NCBI GenBank assembly: GCA_029891345.1
Contig: CM056998.1
Coordinates: 173,252,332 to 173,316,331 of the forward strand
DNA length: 64,000 nt
DNA from: Dryococelus australis
Taxonomy: Eukaryota > Arthropoda > Insecta > Phasmatodea > Phasmatidae
Direction: 5' to 3'
The notes under the pieces are model-generated. The model was not told the DNA's origin, ran no database searches, and saw nothing but the letters and a program-made list of their open reading frames with translations. Made by a program: the position numbers and the translations under genes. Below are positions 54,300-64,000 of the stretch, one piece after another (position 1 is the first letter of the stretch; each line of letters begins with the position of its first letter).

Positions 54300-55150
54300 T
54301 CCATTATCCCTACCTATATTACCTCCGCGGTTCGAAAGTGCTCGACAACTCAGTTTATTGTCGATGTTAAAAAAAAAACTCATTCTATTTTTCACCCTTA
54401 AAACAGAGTAATAAAAGTGATGAAATTACAATAATAAAAAGGATTTATTCAATCAAAACGAAACGCACGTGCCGGAATAATAAATATTGGTTTGGATGTT
54501 ACAAATTGTTTGATTAATTTCAACGCTATGCTTCGCGGGCTGTGGACAGCTTTGCAATGTTTAAACAACTGTGAAACTGTTAGAGAGAGAAACACGCGTT
54601 ATACGTGTGAGTAGTCAACCACAAAGAGATTTCACCGTGCGAATTGTGAAATAAAACGATGTGTTGTTGATTTCGCGGAAAGTCGTGGAAGTGTGATTAC
54701 GAACTGCAGTGCAGTTGTGAACGGGAGATGGTGTGGTCGACCGAGTTCTCACCTCACAGCTGCAGGAACACGTTTTTTGCGAAAGTAGTGCCGTTCTAAT
54801 TGAATTTCAAAATAATTTAACCCAGAACACATTTCGCGACTGGGTTTCTATCGCTCCGTCTTCGGTACGTCTACATGTCCGTGTATCACGGGCGTTTCGT
54901 ACTTGCGTAATCAAGCTCTGACTGTAACCAAACCATAAATTGACTTATGCTTTTTTTGCGATGGAGTTCAGGGCTTTGCGAAAATGGTACGATGTTCCTA
55001 ATAGATGAATCGAGGTTAACATGAAGACTTTGCAATCAACTTTACTACAATTTCTTTAATGTTTGCGTTAATCAATCACAAACGACAGGTGCATGAACTT
55101 CGACAAATCAGATTTCCCGCGAGGAAGACGATCAAAACACCGGCCACTAA
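54300..55150. other. Spacer with weak frames
   Basis: AT-rich then mixed. The frame 54733-54921 has an AFRTC-type end and, in a neighbouring frame, an MVWSTE start; a mariner-type N-terminus was considered and not accepted. Nothing else recognised. Confidence 0.35.
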
Positions 55151-55366
55151 GGAGCCGCGGTGTCTTAGCGGTCAGACTGCTCGCCTTCTGTCAAAGTGCG
55201 GTTTCAATCCTTGGCCTGATCCCTCCAGAGTGAGAATCGTGCCGGACAATGACTTTGGTTTCTCGGGGATATCCCGTTTCCACCACCCTTGCATTCACCG
55301 TCATCGGCTCTAGACCTCGATATTAAGAGCCATCCAAATCTATTACCTCAAACCTCAACTCAACCG
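55151..55366 (+). mobile_element. tRNA-derived SINE, copy 6
   Basis: GGAGCCGCGGTGTCTTAGCG, GGTTTCAATCCTTGG, GTGCCGGACAATGACTTTGG, TCTCGGGGATATCCCGTTTC, CACCGTCATCGGCTCTAGAC, and a tail ending CTCAACTCAACCGG as in copy 2. An internal deletion removes the CCGGCGCTGCTCC part. The frame 55059-55313 overlaps it. Confidence 0.92.
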
Positions 55367-56340
55367 GTCATTGATTACTTGTTGTGTACAGTGCCAACCG
55401 TAAACTCTTAAGAAATTATTTGTAAATTTGCCATATCAGTATATATGTACAGTGACAAAGCGCTAATGGTAAATTACTTTCCCATACATTCATGGTAACG
55501 TTCCCACAGGTACTCAGGAAAGAATCAAATGCATAGAGAAGTTACCAACTTTGTATAGTAACGATACTAAATATTAGCATATTTTTCAGCCCGACATGTA
55601 GTAGGTTAAATAATTCCATTGCAGTTTAGGTAGTTTACGAGAAATTCTTTACAGTGTAAATATCCTTTGATCATGGCAGCGAGGAATGAACGGGTTTATA
55701 ATAATAATGCTTAACCAACTCTTCCCTCACGTCTACGATCGAGGCCTGTGGCCTGATCATGAACTCCCACCGACAACTGTAACATGCACTGAGCGCTAAC
55801 GTAACACGTCCTTCAAGTAGTGAGTACAAACTTACTTACATTGCGTGTTTCGTTATATTTCTGTGGAGCATCTGCCGTAACAAAGATCTATGACTTCAAA
55901 ACGTAGGAAACGTAAGGATCATGAGTCTGCAAATAATATATGTGATTATAAAGTGACAAATATTTAACTTTTCATGATAACTAATATTGCATGTTTAAGA
56001 CTTTGCGCTTTTTAATATGTTTATTATTTTGCGTAAATATTGGTCGGACGAGAGATGTGAAATGTAAAGTAATTTTGTTGTCTTGTAGTGGCGACCCTGA
56101 CGAAACCGGATTCTCGTCATTAAAGACTCCAACTGCGTTTCTATCCACGGTGAAATTACATTCGTGCAACGCTCCATACGTCTACGCAACTGTATTTGTC
56201 TATGAATCCACGCCAAATAAAGATATCTGCAGTTTATACAAATATATGTACGTTCTATTTGTATGTGTTGAGAGTTACGACTCACCCAAATGTATCTTCC
56301 CAAATACGTGACCCCCCATTGGACAAGCAACGCGAGGACG
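55367..56340. other. Unique AT-rich spacer
   Basis: Includes overlapping plus and minus frames at 55981-56408 read from one stretch, without motifs. No repeat partner seen. Confidence 0.4.
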
Positions 56341-56360
56341 GAAGGTTGGGAAATTTGTAA

Positions 56361-56404
56361 TATATATATATATATATATAGTGCCTCCCAACAGGCACTA
56401 TCCA

Positions 56405-56438
<34 letters not shown>

Positions 56439-56460
56439 TGGATAGTGCCTGTTGGGAGGC
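56361..56460. repeat. Perfect 78-bp palindrome beside a TA tract
   Basis: From 56383 to 56460 the sequence equals its own reverse complement: outer arms GCCTCCCAACAGGCACTATC then CACCAATA, and a TA centre of about 22 bases, inverted exactly on the right. A further TA run lies at 56361-56380. Able to form a hairpin or cruciform. Confidence 0.97.
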
Positions 56461-57400
56461 CCTTGAAAAGTATTGACTCTACCATGAACAGCCTGTACTT
56501 GACGTCATGACATCGGTGCATTTTTTAAGGGTACGTAGCCAGTTAAGTTTGAAGCAAAGCGACTGCCTATGGAGCTCTGCACCTGACAGTACAATGTGAA
56601 AACTCATGAAAAAAAGTAATACAGACACCATGAAAATTGTCAGAAAGTGCGATTTATGCTGTAAACGAAAGAAGAATGTTTATATTTTGCAACATGATAA
56701 AATATTTTACTTAACTATACTTTTAAAATGTAAAAATTAATCTATCATTAGAGTCCACATTTTTAACCAAATTTAAGCTCATTTCCGTCTGGATGCTTCG
56801 GAAAGCAGAATTTACAAGAAAATCTTCTACAAGAAAGCTCGTCATGACATTTACTCTAATCATATGAAATAAAATCATAGTAATAATGTATCATATCAAT
56901 TTTATAATTAAATTTATTTACATCAGTTTCAGCCATAAAAGTTTGTGACAAATGGATGCATATAAAATAAATAATAAAAAAATTATTTCCTACATTATTA
57001 TTACAATTTTCTTACATAAAATTTTAGTAAACATTATGACGATATTCCATGACGAAGATTTTCTTGCAGATTCTGTTTTCATAACTATCCAGTCTGGAAA
57101 TATGCTTAAATTTGGTTAAAAAATACAGATTATTTAATTGCTTGCTTTTCAAAATTTAAAAAGCGTAATTTACTACAATATTTTATATTGATGCGAAATA
57201 TATGCATTCTTATTTCATATACAGCATTAATTGCACTTTTATGACAATTTTCATGGTGTCTGTACTACTTTTTATGAGTTATTCGCGTTGTATAGTCGGG
57301 TTGCATAGACAGTTGCTTTACTACAACCTTAAGAGCCATTAACAGTTCTATTGTTGCACGGCTTACAACACAAACTGACACGTTCTACGTAGAAAATAAA
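56461..57400. other. AT-rich spacer, weak internal symmetry
   Basis: AT-rich without open frames. CATGAAAATTGTCAGAAAGTGC at 56630 (split: CATGAAAATTGTC) and TGACAATTTTCATGGTGTCTG at 57242 are inverted matches, as are AACAGTACAG.. neighbours, suggesting an old foldback element of about 700 bp (56550-57330) that starts near AGTTGCTTT/AAAGCGACTG. Confidence 0.4.
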
Positions 57401-57655
57401 CCTTATTTTACTCGTTCGGTTACACATTAATTTCTGAGCTCATGTGTTGCAATCACATAATTTGTTTTGGTATACACTGTACTTACGTTGAGAACTCGTC
57501 TAGCAACCAGTTATCAAAGTGCAGAGCGCTTGATGAAATAGGCTTTAACCATTCGTGTCAATGAGCTGTAGAAAATTCCACAAATCTGATTAGACCCAAG
57601 GAAGACAGGGCACCGATTCCTCACAGTTTACAGTACCTGTCATAAATATAATTTA
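57400..57655 (+). repeat. Repeat family B, uninterrupted copy
   Basis: CACATTAATTTCTGAGCTCA, TGTTGCAATCAC, TTGGTATACACTGTAC, AGCAACCAG, CACAAATCTGATTAG, CCAAGGAAGACAGG and ACCTGTCATAAATATA. It shows the empty site for the family A copy at 61913. Confidence 0.65.
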
Positions 57656-58740
57656 TGTTTAATGTGTATTTGTCCACAATCGTGGACGCAGTGAGCGAAC
57701 CGATCAGGAAAGGAAATCGGTGCATAATGGTGAAGAGTGAGGCTGGTGAAGCCGCCATTAGGGGCACAGCAACAGGTGCTGCCTGGATGCTGGCTCCCGA
57801 GGGTCCAGAGCGAATTATAAGAGATTGCACGGCAACGCGCAGCTCAGGCGGGAGAAGAAGCTAGGATCGGGAACGCCTGCACGTGACGGGAATCTTGCAT
57901 CTCTCAGGGCTGCTGCTTCTTGAACCTGCCCTTTGCTTCTTCTTCTTCTTCTTCTTCCCCACGTAGACAACCACTTACAGCCAGGTGTGTTCGCGGCGGC
58001 AGCACTAACTCACCATTTCTTAAGGGCGTTGGCCACGCAAAACCTCTTTATTTTATATCTCTACCTCATTATGTTCAACTTCTAGACATTGTCAGTATAG
58101 TCGCGCCGGCCCGGTCTAAAAACGGACTTGGCTCCCCCTACCCAAGTGAAAGAGAACGAATGAACTACTTGCGAATCCCCAACCACAGGTATCTAGGAAG
58201 CCGGGCAACGGGCACTTCCTCCACATGCTGTACCACCGTCGACCAATTGTTTGCTCTCCCGGGGAGAAGTGGCCCAACATCAACCCTCCCTTATTAGAGA
58301 CTTCATGAACTCGCAGCACTATGGGTGGAAATATACCCTGCTACCGCCTATGGCTGCAGAGATATGCTCGTTGCGAGGTGGTACAGCATTAATTTAGACA
58401 CATATATCCCAGAGGGCATATGTGGTTATAGGATTATTACTATTATAGGTCACTTAGGCTAGTTTAATTAATTTCTTCTTTCATTCACAGGTCCTTACTG
58501 TCTTATAACGGTCTAGTAAAAACCAGTAAGAGCCAGCCCTGCTGACACTTACTTGCAGCTCACTTTTTATTCTTTAATTTTCAGGTTCACAGAAGAGATC
58601 GGGGGGAAGAGGCCCAATAGAGCCACTTCCCTCTCCAGAGAGGTGCGCAAAACCTCTCTTACTACTGCCGGCATCATGTTAATGAATTAATAAAGCTCCC
58701 GCCCACCCTCTACTAGTCTTTTCCACTCTACTAACCAAGA
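57656..58740 (+). other. GC-rich patch with exon-like signals
   Basis: 57690-58330 is GC-rich with no recognised repeat, and includes a TTC microsatellite (57934-57958). A T-rich tract ending TTTTCAG at 58575-58584 and AATAAA at 58690-58695 would fit a short terminal exon with a polyadenylation signal. Frames at 57655-57864 and 57920-58297 show no motif. Could be a non-coding transcript or decayed element. Confidence 0.3.
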
Positions 58741-59010
58741 GCATGTTTCCAAACACTTGTCTCCTGTAGCATTCTATTTAATTTTATTTAATGCATGCAA
58801 TAATTTTGAATTTTCATCTCTGTCGCATGGGTTTATACGTCTCTCTAGACGATTTTTCCCTTGCTCTTCTTAGTTATGTCTTGCTCTAAGTACACTAAGG
58901 GAGGTAGTCATGGCCCCAAAGTGCAGGCCATGGCTGCCCAATCCCTCTTTGCCGCGATGCACGTCTCCTTGCACGATTTCTTTCCTTGTAGGCGTAAGGG
59001 GTTAGCCCTG
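58740..59010 (+). repeat. Repeat family E, copy 3
   Basis: TTGTCTCCTGTAGCATT, AATGCATGCAATAAT, GCTCTTCTTAGTTAT, AAGGGAGGTAGTCATGGCCC, GGCCATGGCTGCCCAATCCC and TTGTAGGCGTAAGGGG match copies 1 and 2. The 59011-59875 stretch beyond is AT-rich and featureless. Confidence 0.72.
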
Positions 59011-59883
59011 AGACGCAAATAAATCGCCCTACCTCCGGGCCTTCATTTCACATAGCATTTAGATTAAGGTAGAGTAGAAAAAAAATTAGTGGCCCAACAT
59101 TGGCAGAGCTCCCAAGATCTTAGTTACAGTGGCGCTACTGTAATTATTATTTCCTCGTAAAATAAATTCTGAGAGCATAGTTTTTGCATATTTAAATGTG
59201 GAAATCACATTTTTCTCTTTTATAAATAATGGAAACTAACTTAAGTACAGCAATTAGATAATTCACACTGAAAGAAGATTCCAAGAGCTACTAAAAGACG
59301 TCTATACAGTTACATGAGGAATCGCTTTATTTTTGCTATTTAAAAAAATGAACTAAAAATAAGAAAATGTTTGCATGTTTATAATTTGTAACTGCTTCTG
59401 AATTCTTGTAAAATAATATTTGTTAAACATACCTTAAAATGAAATATAAGACCTTCCAATTACTCTTGTTAAATGTTCTGCAAATTATTTGGGTAATTTT
59501 GTTTGGACAATACAAAAACAGTAAAATTTTGACTTTAACATGTCACTTCACAAAAGCCGAGCAATATAAAAAATATATTCTGGAGAAAAAATAGTTACAG
59601 TTTATGTCCACAAGTTGTAGCAGTATGTGGTAAAAATATAAAACAACAATTTTTCCAGTGGCCAACACCCATAACGCATTGATTGCGGGTGTATATTACT
59701 CATAACTAAGACATGATAGAAGTGCGCCACCTATATTAAATACCGTACGACAATCAGTTCTCTTGATCTCAGTATTCACACTTACAACCGTTCTACTAGT
59801 TCACTAACACCTCAAAATTAAGGCATGTTCAGAAGCAAATTGTCTATATTTACAACTCCATGACTATCAGTTCTGTTGTCCCT

Positions 59884-60169
59884 AGGGTAGTGAAATTTCA
59901 TGAAAAGATTGCAAGGTAAGTTGTATTTTAAGACACTATTTGGTCATTTACCTATGTTGATTGGCTGAGCTACTTTTTGACACGTGTGAACTGTCTGCTC
60001 ACGAATCACGTAGGAGCCGTGCAGGTGTTGCCGAATTCTGAGTGGCCCCGTCAACTATGAAAACGCCTCCTAAAGGAGACAAAGACCAATGGCAACAGAT
60101 AAACAACTGCTTGGTACTTATAAAAACTAGCGTCTACTCATACTTTTTCGCGAATTATCACTAGCTCTA
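59884..60169 (-). mobile_element. hAT-like MITE (family C), copy 3, inverted
   Basis: Left edge TAGGGTAGTGAAATTTCATG; right edge inverse TAGAGCTAGTGATAATTCGC. The interior is the inverted family C body (GATTGGCTGAGCTAC, GACACGTGTGAACTGTCTGC, CACGTAGGAGCCGTGC). Flanks GTTGTCCC and TTTATTCC agree at five of eight bases, so the TSD is old or uncertain. Confidence 0.82.
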
Positions 60170-60304
60170 TTTATTCCATTAACAACAATCATATTAGTTT
60201 TCACAACACCATACACGCTTACGGTACTGTACAACTTTCATTACTAGCCGGCACTCTGACGGCCAGTTTTTCCTACCTGCAATAGTATACAGCCCATTCT
60301 GTTA

Positions 60305-60686
60305 AAGGCTGTTTACGATCAAGTGAGCACTTTAGAAATCAACATCAGATAAAAGTCACTGATCCTACTTGCATATATTGTAACGGGCGCGCTGAGTGAC
60401 ATGCGCCCAGTAAAGTTGGTAACGATGGAGGGAAAGTAATTCCATATCTTAACGTTGAATAAAAAGTGTCAATTAACCATTTGTGAATACTGACGTAATT
60501 TATCTTGATCTTTAATTTTTTTAATGCATCTAAATTTAAAAAAATAGCAGTTTTTTATATTTACTTTTCTACTATTTTAACAGCTTCACTTGACCGACGC
60601 ATGAATACAGTGATGAGGCCCATGGTAATGATAATTTTACATACGGCGGAAGAATACACAACGTGCTGATTTTACTGTGAACAGCC
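60305..60686 (-). mobile_element. Family A MITE, inverted, subterminal deletion
   Basis: AAGGCTGTTTACGATCAAGT, AGCACTTTAGAAATCAACAT, GTAACGGGCGCGCTGAGTGA, GTTGGTAACGATGGAGGG, CATACGGCGGAAGAATACAC and GCTGATTTTACTGTGAACAG. About 40 bases next to the right TIR are missing. Confidence 0.87.
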
Positions 60687-60881
60687 TATAATTTGAGTCA
60701 TTGATATTATGTGTGTTGCTGAGGCAATATTACGTTGCAAGAAACCATATTAAAACTGCCAGTGAAGTAATATTTCTTCTCCCGTCTCTTCAAATAATGT
60801 GGGTGCCTTGAGCTTCTGGAAAACTCTGTACAACTCAGTTAAATGTATACGACGTAATATTTTATCGGAAGCACTCATAGA

Positions 60882-61122
60882 TAGAGGCCTGAAAATTTAG
60901 CGGATTCATTTTGGGACAATCTAGAATTCAAAACACATGTGTTTATATAACTTTAGTCATTTGTCCACTCGGCGTTTGACAGCCCCTAGAGAACGGTAGT
61001 CCAATAGCGCCTTCCAATGTGACAGCAGACAACCAGTGTACAGTTGACATCGGCATATCTGTACATACGACTGCAGAGTCTAGCCTGCAGGTCACTGAAC
61101 TTGCGAATTTTTCATGTTTCCA
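60882..61122. mobile_element. hAT-like MITE (TAGAGACCTG family), copy 3
   Basis: Left end TAGAGGCCTGAAAATTTAGC; right end (inverse) TGGAAACATGAAAAATTCGC. The interior aligns with 23235-23468 (TGACATCGGCATATCTGTAC, AGAGTCTAGCCTGCAGGTCA). Flanks CTCATAGA and GTCATAGG agree at six of eight. Confidence 0.87.
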
Positions 61123-61864
61123 GTCATAGGTCTTGAGCTATAAAAGGTATTCAGCCTCCATTATTGAAACTTCTAAGTTCAGGCAAATCTGTCATATCAA
61201 TGGAGAACATTTATTTGTTTGCTATGAGGAATAAATGTAATGAATTATTTTCTACTAGATACCCTATAATCCCCCATAATAATTCAGTATGCAAAGTTAG
61301 ACGACTTACAAATATGTGTTGGTTTAACGTGTGTCATTGGGCCTCCGTTTACCTGACTTCCTATTAAATGACTCAGAACCAATAGCAAAAATTTAGCATT
61401 ATATTAGTTTCATTCCGTGTGACCCGCTGAAAGAGGAGGATTAGTTCTGTTTATCGTTTCAGCCAACGAACAAGTGACATTTCCTCAAATACATAAAGGA
61501 GTTTGGAGTCTAGGCTGGTGCCATTTTATACTGCGAAACGATAGTCTCTCTTTATATTTCGCGAAAATCGGGAGCGCCTACCTTATGAGAATGACAATAC
61601 AAACGATAATAAAACAAGAAGTCAGACCACAAGTGCTTCTAAAATGTAAATAATTGATGTGGCGTCCTAACAAAGTGTCATTTTCTAAATTTACTGTCAA
61701 ACATAAGCGATGGACAAATATAAATAAATCCAAAATGGCTTCCAACGTTTCCCCTTAAGGCCGCACCTTAGAACCGGTGCCTATATTTTTTCCACAAAAT
61801 AATAATAACCTGAATTGGGCCTGGCCATAAGGAGCTGTTTACCTTTATGATAGAATCACTAACC

Positions 61865-62520
61865 CGTACGGTCACTCATTAGTTTCCGAGTTCAAGTGTT
61901 GCAATGTTGGTACAGGCTGTTCACGGTAAAGTGAGCACTTTTAAAATCAACCTTATAAAAAAGTTACTGCCCCTACCTGCATACGTTTTAACGGGCGCAC
62001 TAAGTGACATGTGCCCAGTAAAGTTTATAACGATGGATGGGAAGTAGTTCCATACCTTAACGCCAAATAAAAAGTGTTAGGCAACAATTTCTGATAATTT
62101 AAATAATTTTTTCGCTTTCTGTGTTTTGTAATGCATCGAAGTGTAGACATGAGCAGATTTGTTAAGTATTTACTTTTCTAATAATTTTAGAGTTTCACTT
62201 GACCGATGCATGAATAAAATGACGAGGTCCGCGGAAATGTTAAACTTACATAAGGCGGAAGAATACACAACGTGCATACAAGTAGATTTAAAGCATGTCT
62301 TTCGAAAGTACTCATTTTACCGTGAATAGCCTATACGCGCTGTACTTGTGTACAGCACGTCTCTTGCAGCCAGAGAACAACGAGCTGCTTTGCTCGATGA
62401 TATCGGCGTCAACCAATCATATCATAGAGGCGTAGAGAATTGTACAAATCCGACTTGCTACAAGGAAAACTGGCCCCTGACGCCTTGCTGCCTTCAGTGT
62501 AGCTTATAGGCGAACGGCGT
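61865..62520 (+). repeat. Repeat family B, split by a family A MITE
   Basis: AACCCGTACGGTCACTCATT, TTTCCGAGTTCAAGTGTTGC and AATGTTGGTA precede the MITE; TATACGCGCTGTACTTGTG, CAGCCAGAGAACAACGAGCT, ACAAATCCGACTTGCTAC and AAGGAAAACTGGCCCC follow. It aligns with 57400-57655 once the MITE is removed. Confidence 0.65.
61913..62331 (-). mobile_element. Family A MITE, reference copy
   Basis: 419 bp. Left CAGGCTGTTCACGGTAAAGT, right inverse GGCTATTCACGGTAAAATGA. Minus-oriented interior: GTTTATAACGATGGATGGGA, CCATACCTTAACGCCAAAT, CTTGACCGATGCATGAATAA, CATAAGGCGGAAGAATACAC, AAGCATGTCTTTCGAAAGTA. TA stands on both sides (61911-61912, 62332-62333), and the empty site in repeat B reads GGTATACACTGTAC. Confidence 0.93.
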
Positions 62521-62724
62521 TCCCACATTTTGCTGGAAAGTGATGCTGGAGTTGGTGGTATGAGGTGTTGTTTCACCTCTGTAAGTTCTCAGCGGCTCTA
62601 TCACAAGTCGGGAACGGTAAAAAACGTGCCTGCGCTAGGTTCTGTCGTAAGCAGCTGTTTATGTGATCACGGACTTAATTATTGTTAATGAATGGTATCA
62701 CCTACGCTCGTGAGACTTCATTCG

Positions 62725-63003
62725 CTCCAACGTGAATACGTCTTTAAATTTGCAATCATAGTGGGAGGTAATTCAGAAAATCCGATGATAACAAAATAGG
62801 GGGATATAGTTTGGCATTGCAGCTCTGAATCTATCGTCGACATTCAAACTTCAATTACACCACTCGATTGTTAAGGGATCAAAGAATATGTTACGTTGAG
62901 TGAGGACTGTGAAGCATTTGCGCAATTTTGAGTTCGTTCACCGCGTCTCATAACTTCGGCGTAGTAGAACTCTTGACTAGGAGAAGCTACGACGCTCATG
63001 TAA
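62725..63003. repeat. Repeat family F, copy 2 (inverted)
   Basis: Inverted partner of 14345-14690: CGTCTTTAAATTTGCAATCA, AATTCAGAAAATCCGATGA, AGTTTGGCATTGCAGCTC, CACCACTCGATTG, CAAAGAATATGTTACGTTGA, CAATTTTGAGTTCGTTC, CTAGGAGAAGCTACGACG. Region 62521-62724 is unique. Confidence 0.75.
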
Positions 63004-64000
63004 GTTGAGCCGCCCTCTACCCAGCGCGGGTTTCAGGATACTCAAATGCTACCTCAATTTGCCAAAAGTACCCTGAACCTCCCAACATAACTCGTGAGTA
63101 CGTGACGAACTCATTTATATAAAAAGCAACAAATCTGAAGAGCAAATAGCAACCTCGTTAAATTTATTTACTAGAGTATCGGTGTAAACGTTGTGCAGTC
63201 TCATTATTCACACAATAGACCATGAGTTCAATAGAAATATTTGCAGCTGTCAAATATGCAGGCAGAGGTTTGAAACAGTAACTGATAGCGAACATTAATT
63301 TTAAGTTTAAATTGCAACTTATTTTATTTACTAATATTTTACAGTCTGCTATTTTAACTTGCTTTCACATCCCTTATCATACGTAACAAGCAGCATTTAC
63401 GCTTCAACATTCAATACTATAATGGTGAACATTTTACACTAAAAAGTTACGTTTACTGGCAACACAATTAATAAAATATTCATGGCCTTTAAATACAGTT
63501 AATATTACGTGTCACAGTACAAGACGCTCGCAGAATAGGTGCGCTCCGTATCGCAAACTTTCACCATTTGACGACGTAGAACTTGCAGAAAATATACGGC
63601 CCGGACAGTACTGGCCACGCCAAGATTTGCTCCTCTCATACGTGGTGGTTTAGGAGTGACGTAGCAGTACGGGACAACATACGGCCCTAGGAAAATCACC
63701 GTTTATTAGGCCTCGTCACGGGTTCCGGCGCCCGCCAGGACGACTCTTGGTTGCACCGCTCGACAGATGACCGCAGCTCCGGCGCAGTAAATGCGCCCCG
63801 AGGCTTGTAGTATTTGTGCACACATCAGCCACGTATGATTAACAGTATTTCCCGCTACAGTCACGTTGCTGCACACAGCTATCCATCACTTGCGTCCAGA
63901 AACAAGTTTCCAATAAAAAAAAAACATTACAGCAGGACCGGCACGCTTCTGCGGTGGCAAGGACGTAGCTCTAAGTAACGTAACGCAATAGTAAGCGTGC
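63004..64000. other. Terminal stretch without recognised features
   Basis: AT-rich to 63500, then GC-richer. The minus frame 63505-63699 has no motif. An A run lies at 63918-63926. Any feature may continue beyond the window edge. Confidence 0.5.

Noticed and set aside
54729..54921. N-terminus of a second mariner-type transposase
   Set aside because: Only a few residues (MVWSTE in one frame, a QN..F.DWV stretch in another) resemble the family; too weak and in different frames.

Overview
Eukaryotic nuclear DNA, most probably from an arthropod with a large, transposon-rich genome (an insect is my best guess; the species cannot be named from sequence alone). The evidence is: tRNA-headed SINEs with a GC-rich body, many short terminal-inverted-repeat (TIR) elements, a mariner-type transposase, a broken Polinton-type DNA polymerase B, a decayed R1-like non-LTR retrotransposon, AT-rich spacers with long TA microsatellites, and a TATA/initiator/DPE promoter of arthropod type. 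No bacterial gene organisation, rRNA, functional tRNA gene or CRISPR array was seen. Most open frames longer than 60 codons are chance frames or fall inside repeats. No intact host gene can be demonstrated.

Layout. 0-2 kb: GA microsatellite, a MITE end, a possible host gene remnant (a short exon with a Gly-rich Rossmann start, a core promoter, and a second exon-like stretch; pyrroline-5-carboxylate reductase is my best guess). 2-3.3 kb: a 14-bp minisatellite of about 95 units. 3.3-9 kb: hAT-like elements, an array of about six 38-bp tRNA A-box-like units, and family A MITEs. 9-28 kb: SINEs, further hAT-like and family A/L elements, a LINE tail with tandem units, and a foldback element inside a TA microsatellite. 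28.4-29 kb: a Ty3/gypsy integrase fragment. 29.5-31.5 kb: a possible promoter and first exon, then a tandem array of about 260-bp units. 33-36.5 kb: a Polinton DNA polymerase B pseudogene. 40.2-41.3 kb: a mariner-type transposase pseudogene split by family A MITEs. 42 kb: a SINE split by a piggyBac-like MITE. 47.5-53.3 kb: the R1-like LINE (Gag-like ORF1, endonuclease, reverse transcriptase, C-terminal zinc finger), broken in many frames. 56.4 kb: a perfect 78-bp palindrome. 58-63 kb: GC-rich patch, more TIR elements, and an inverted partner of a 14.4-kb repeat.

The main value of the window is its nesting. At least five insertions can be read against an uninterrupted copy or an exact target-site duplication (TSD). 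These give TSD sizes (8 bp for the TTCGCGAA group, TTAA for the piggyBac-like element, probably TA for family A) and a relative order of activity. Several non-autonomous families share a subterminal TTCGCGAA palindrome and were probably moved by one hAT-type transposase source that is not in this window.

Limits: everything was read by eye, element ends of old copies are approximate to several bases, and no alignment or search was run.
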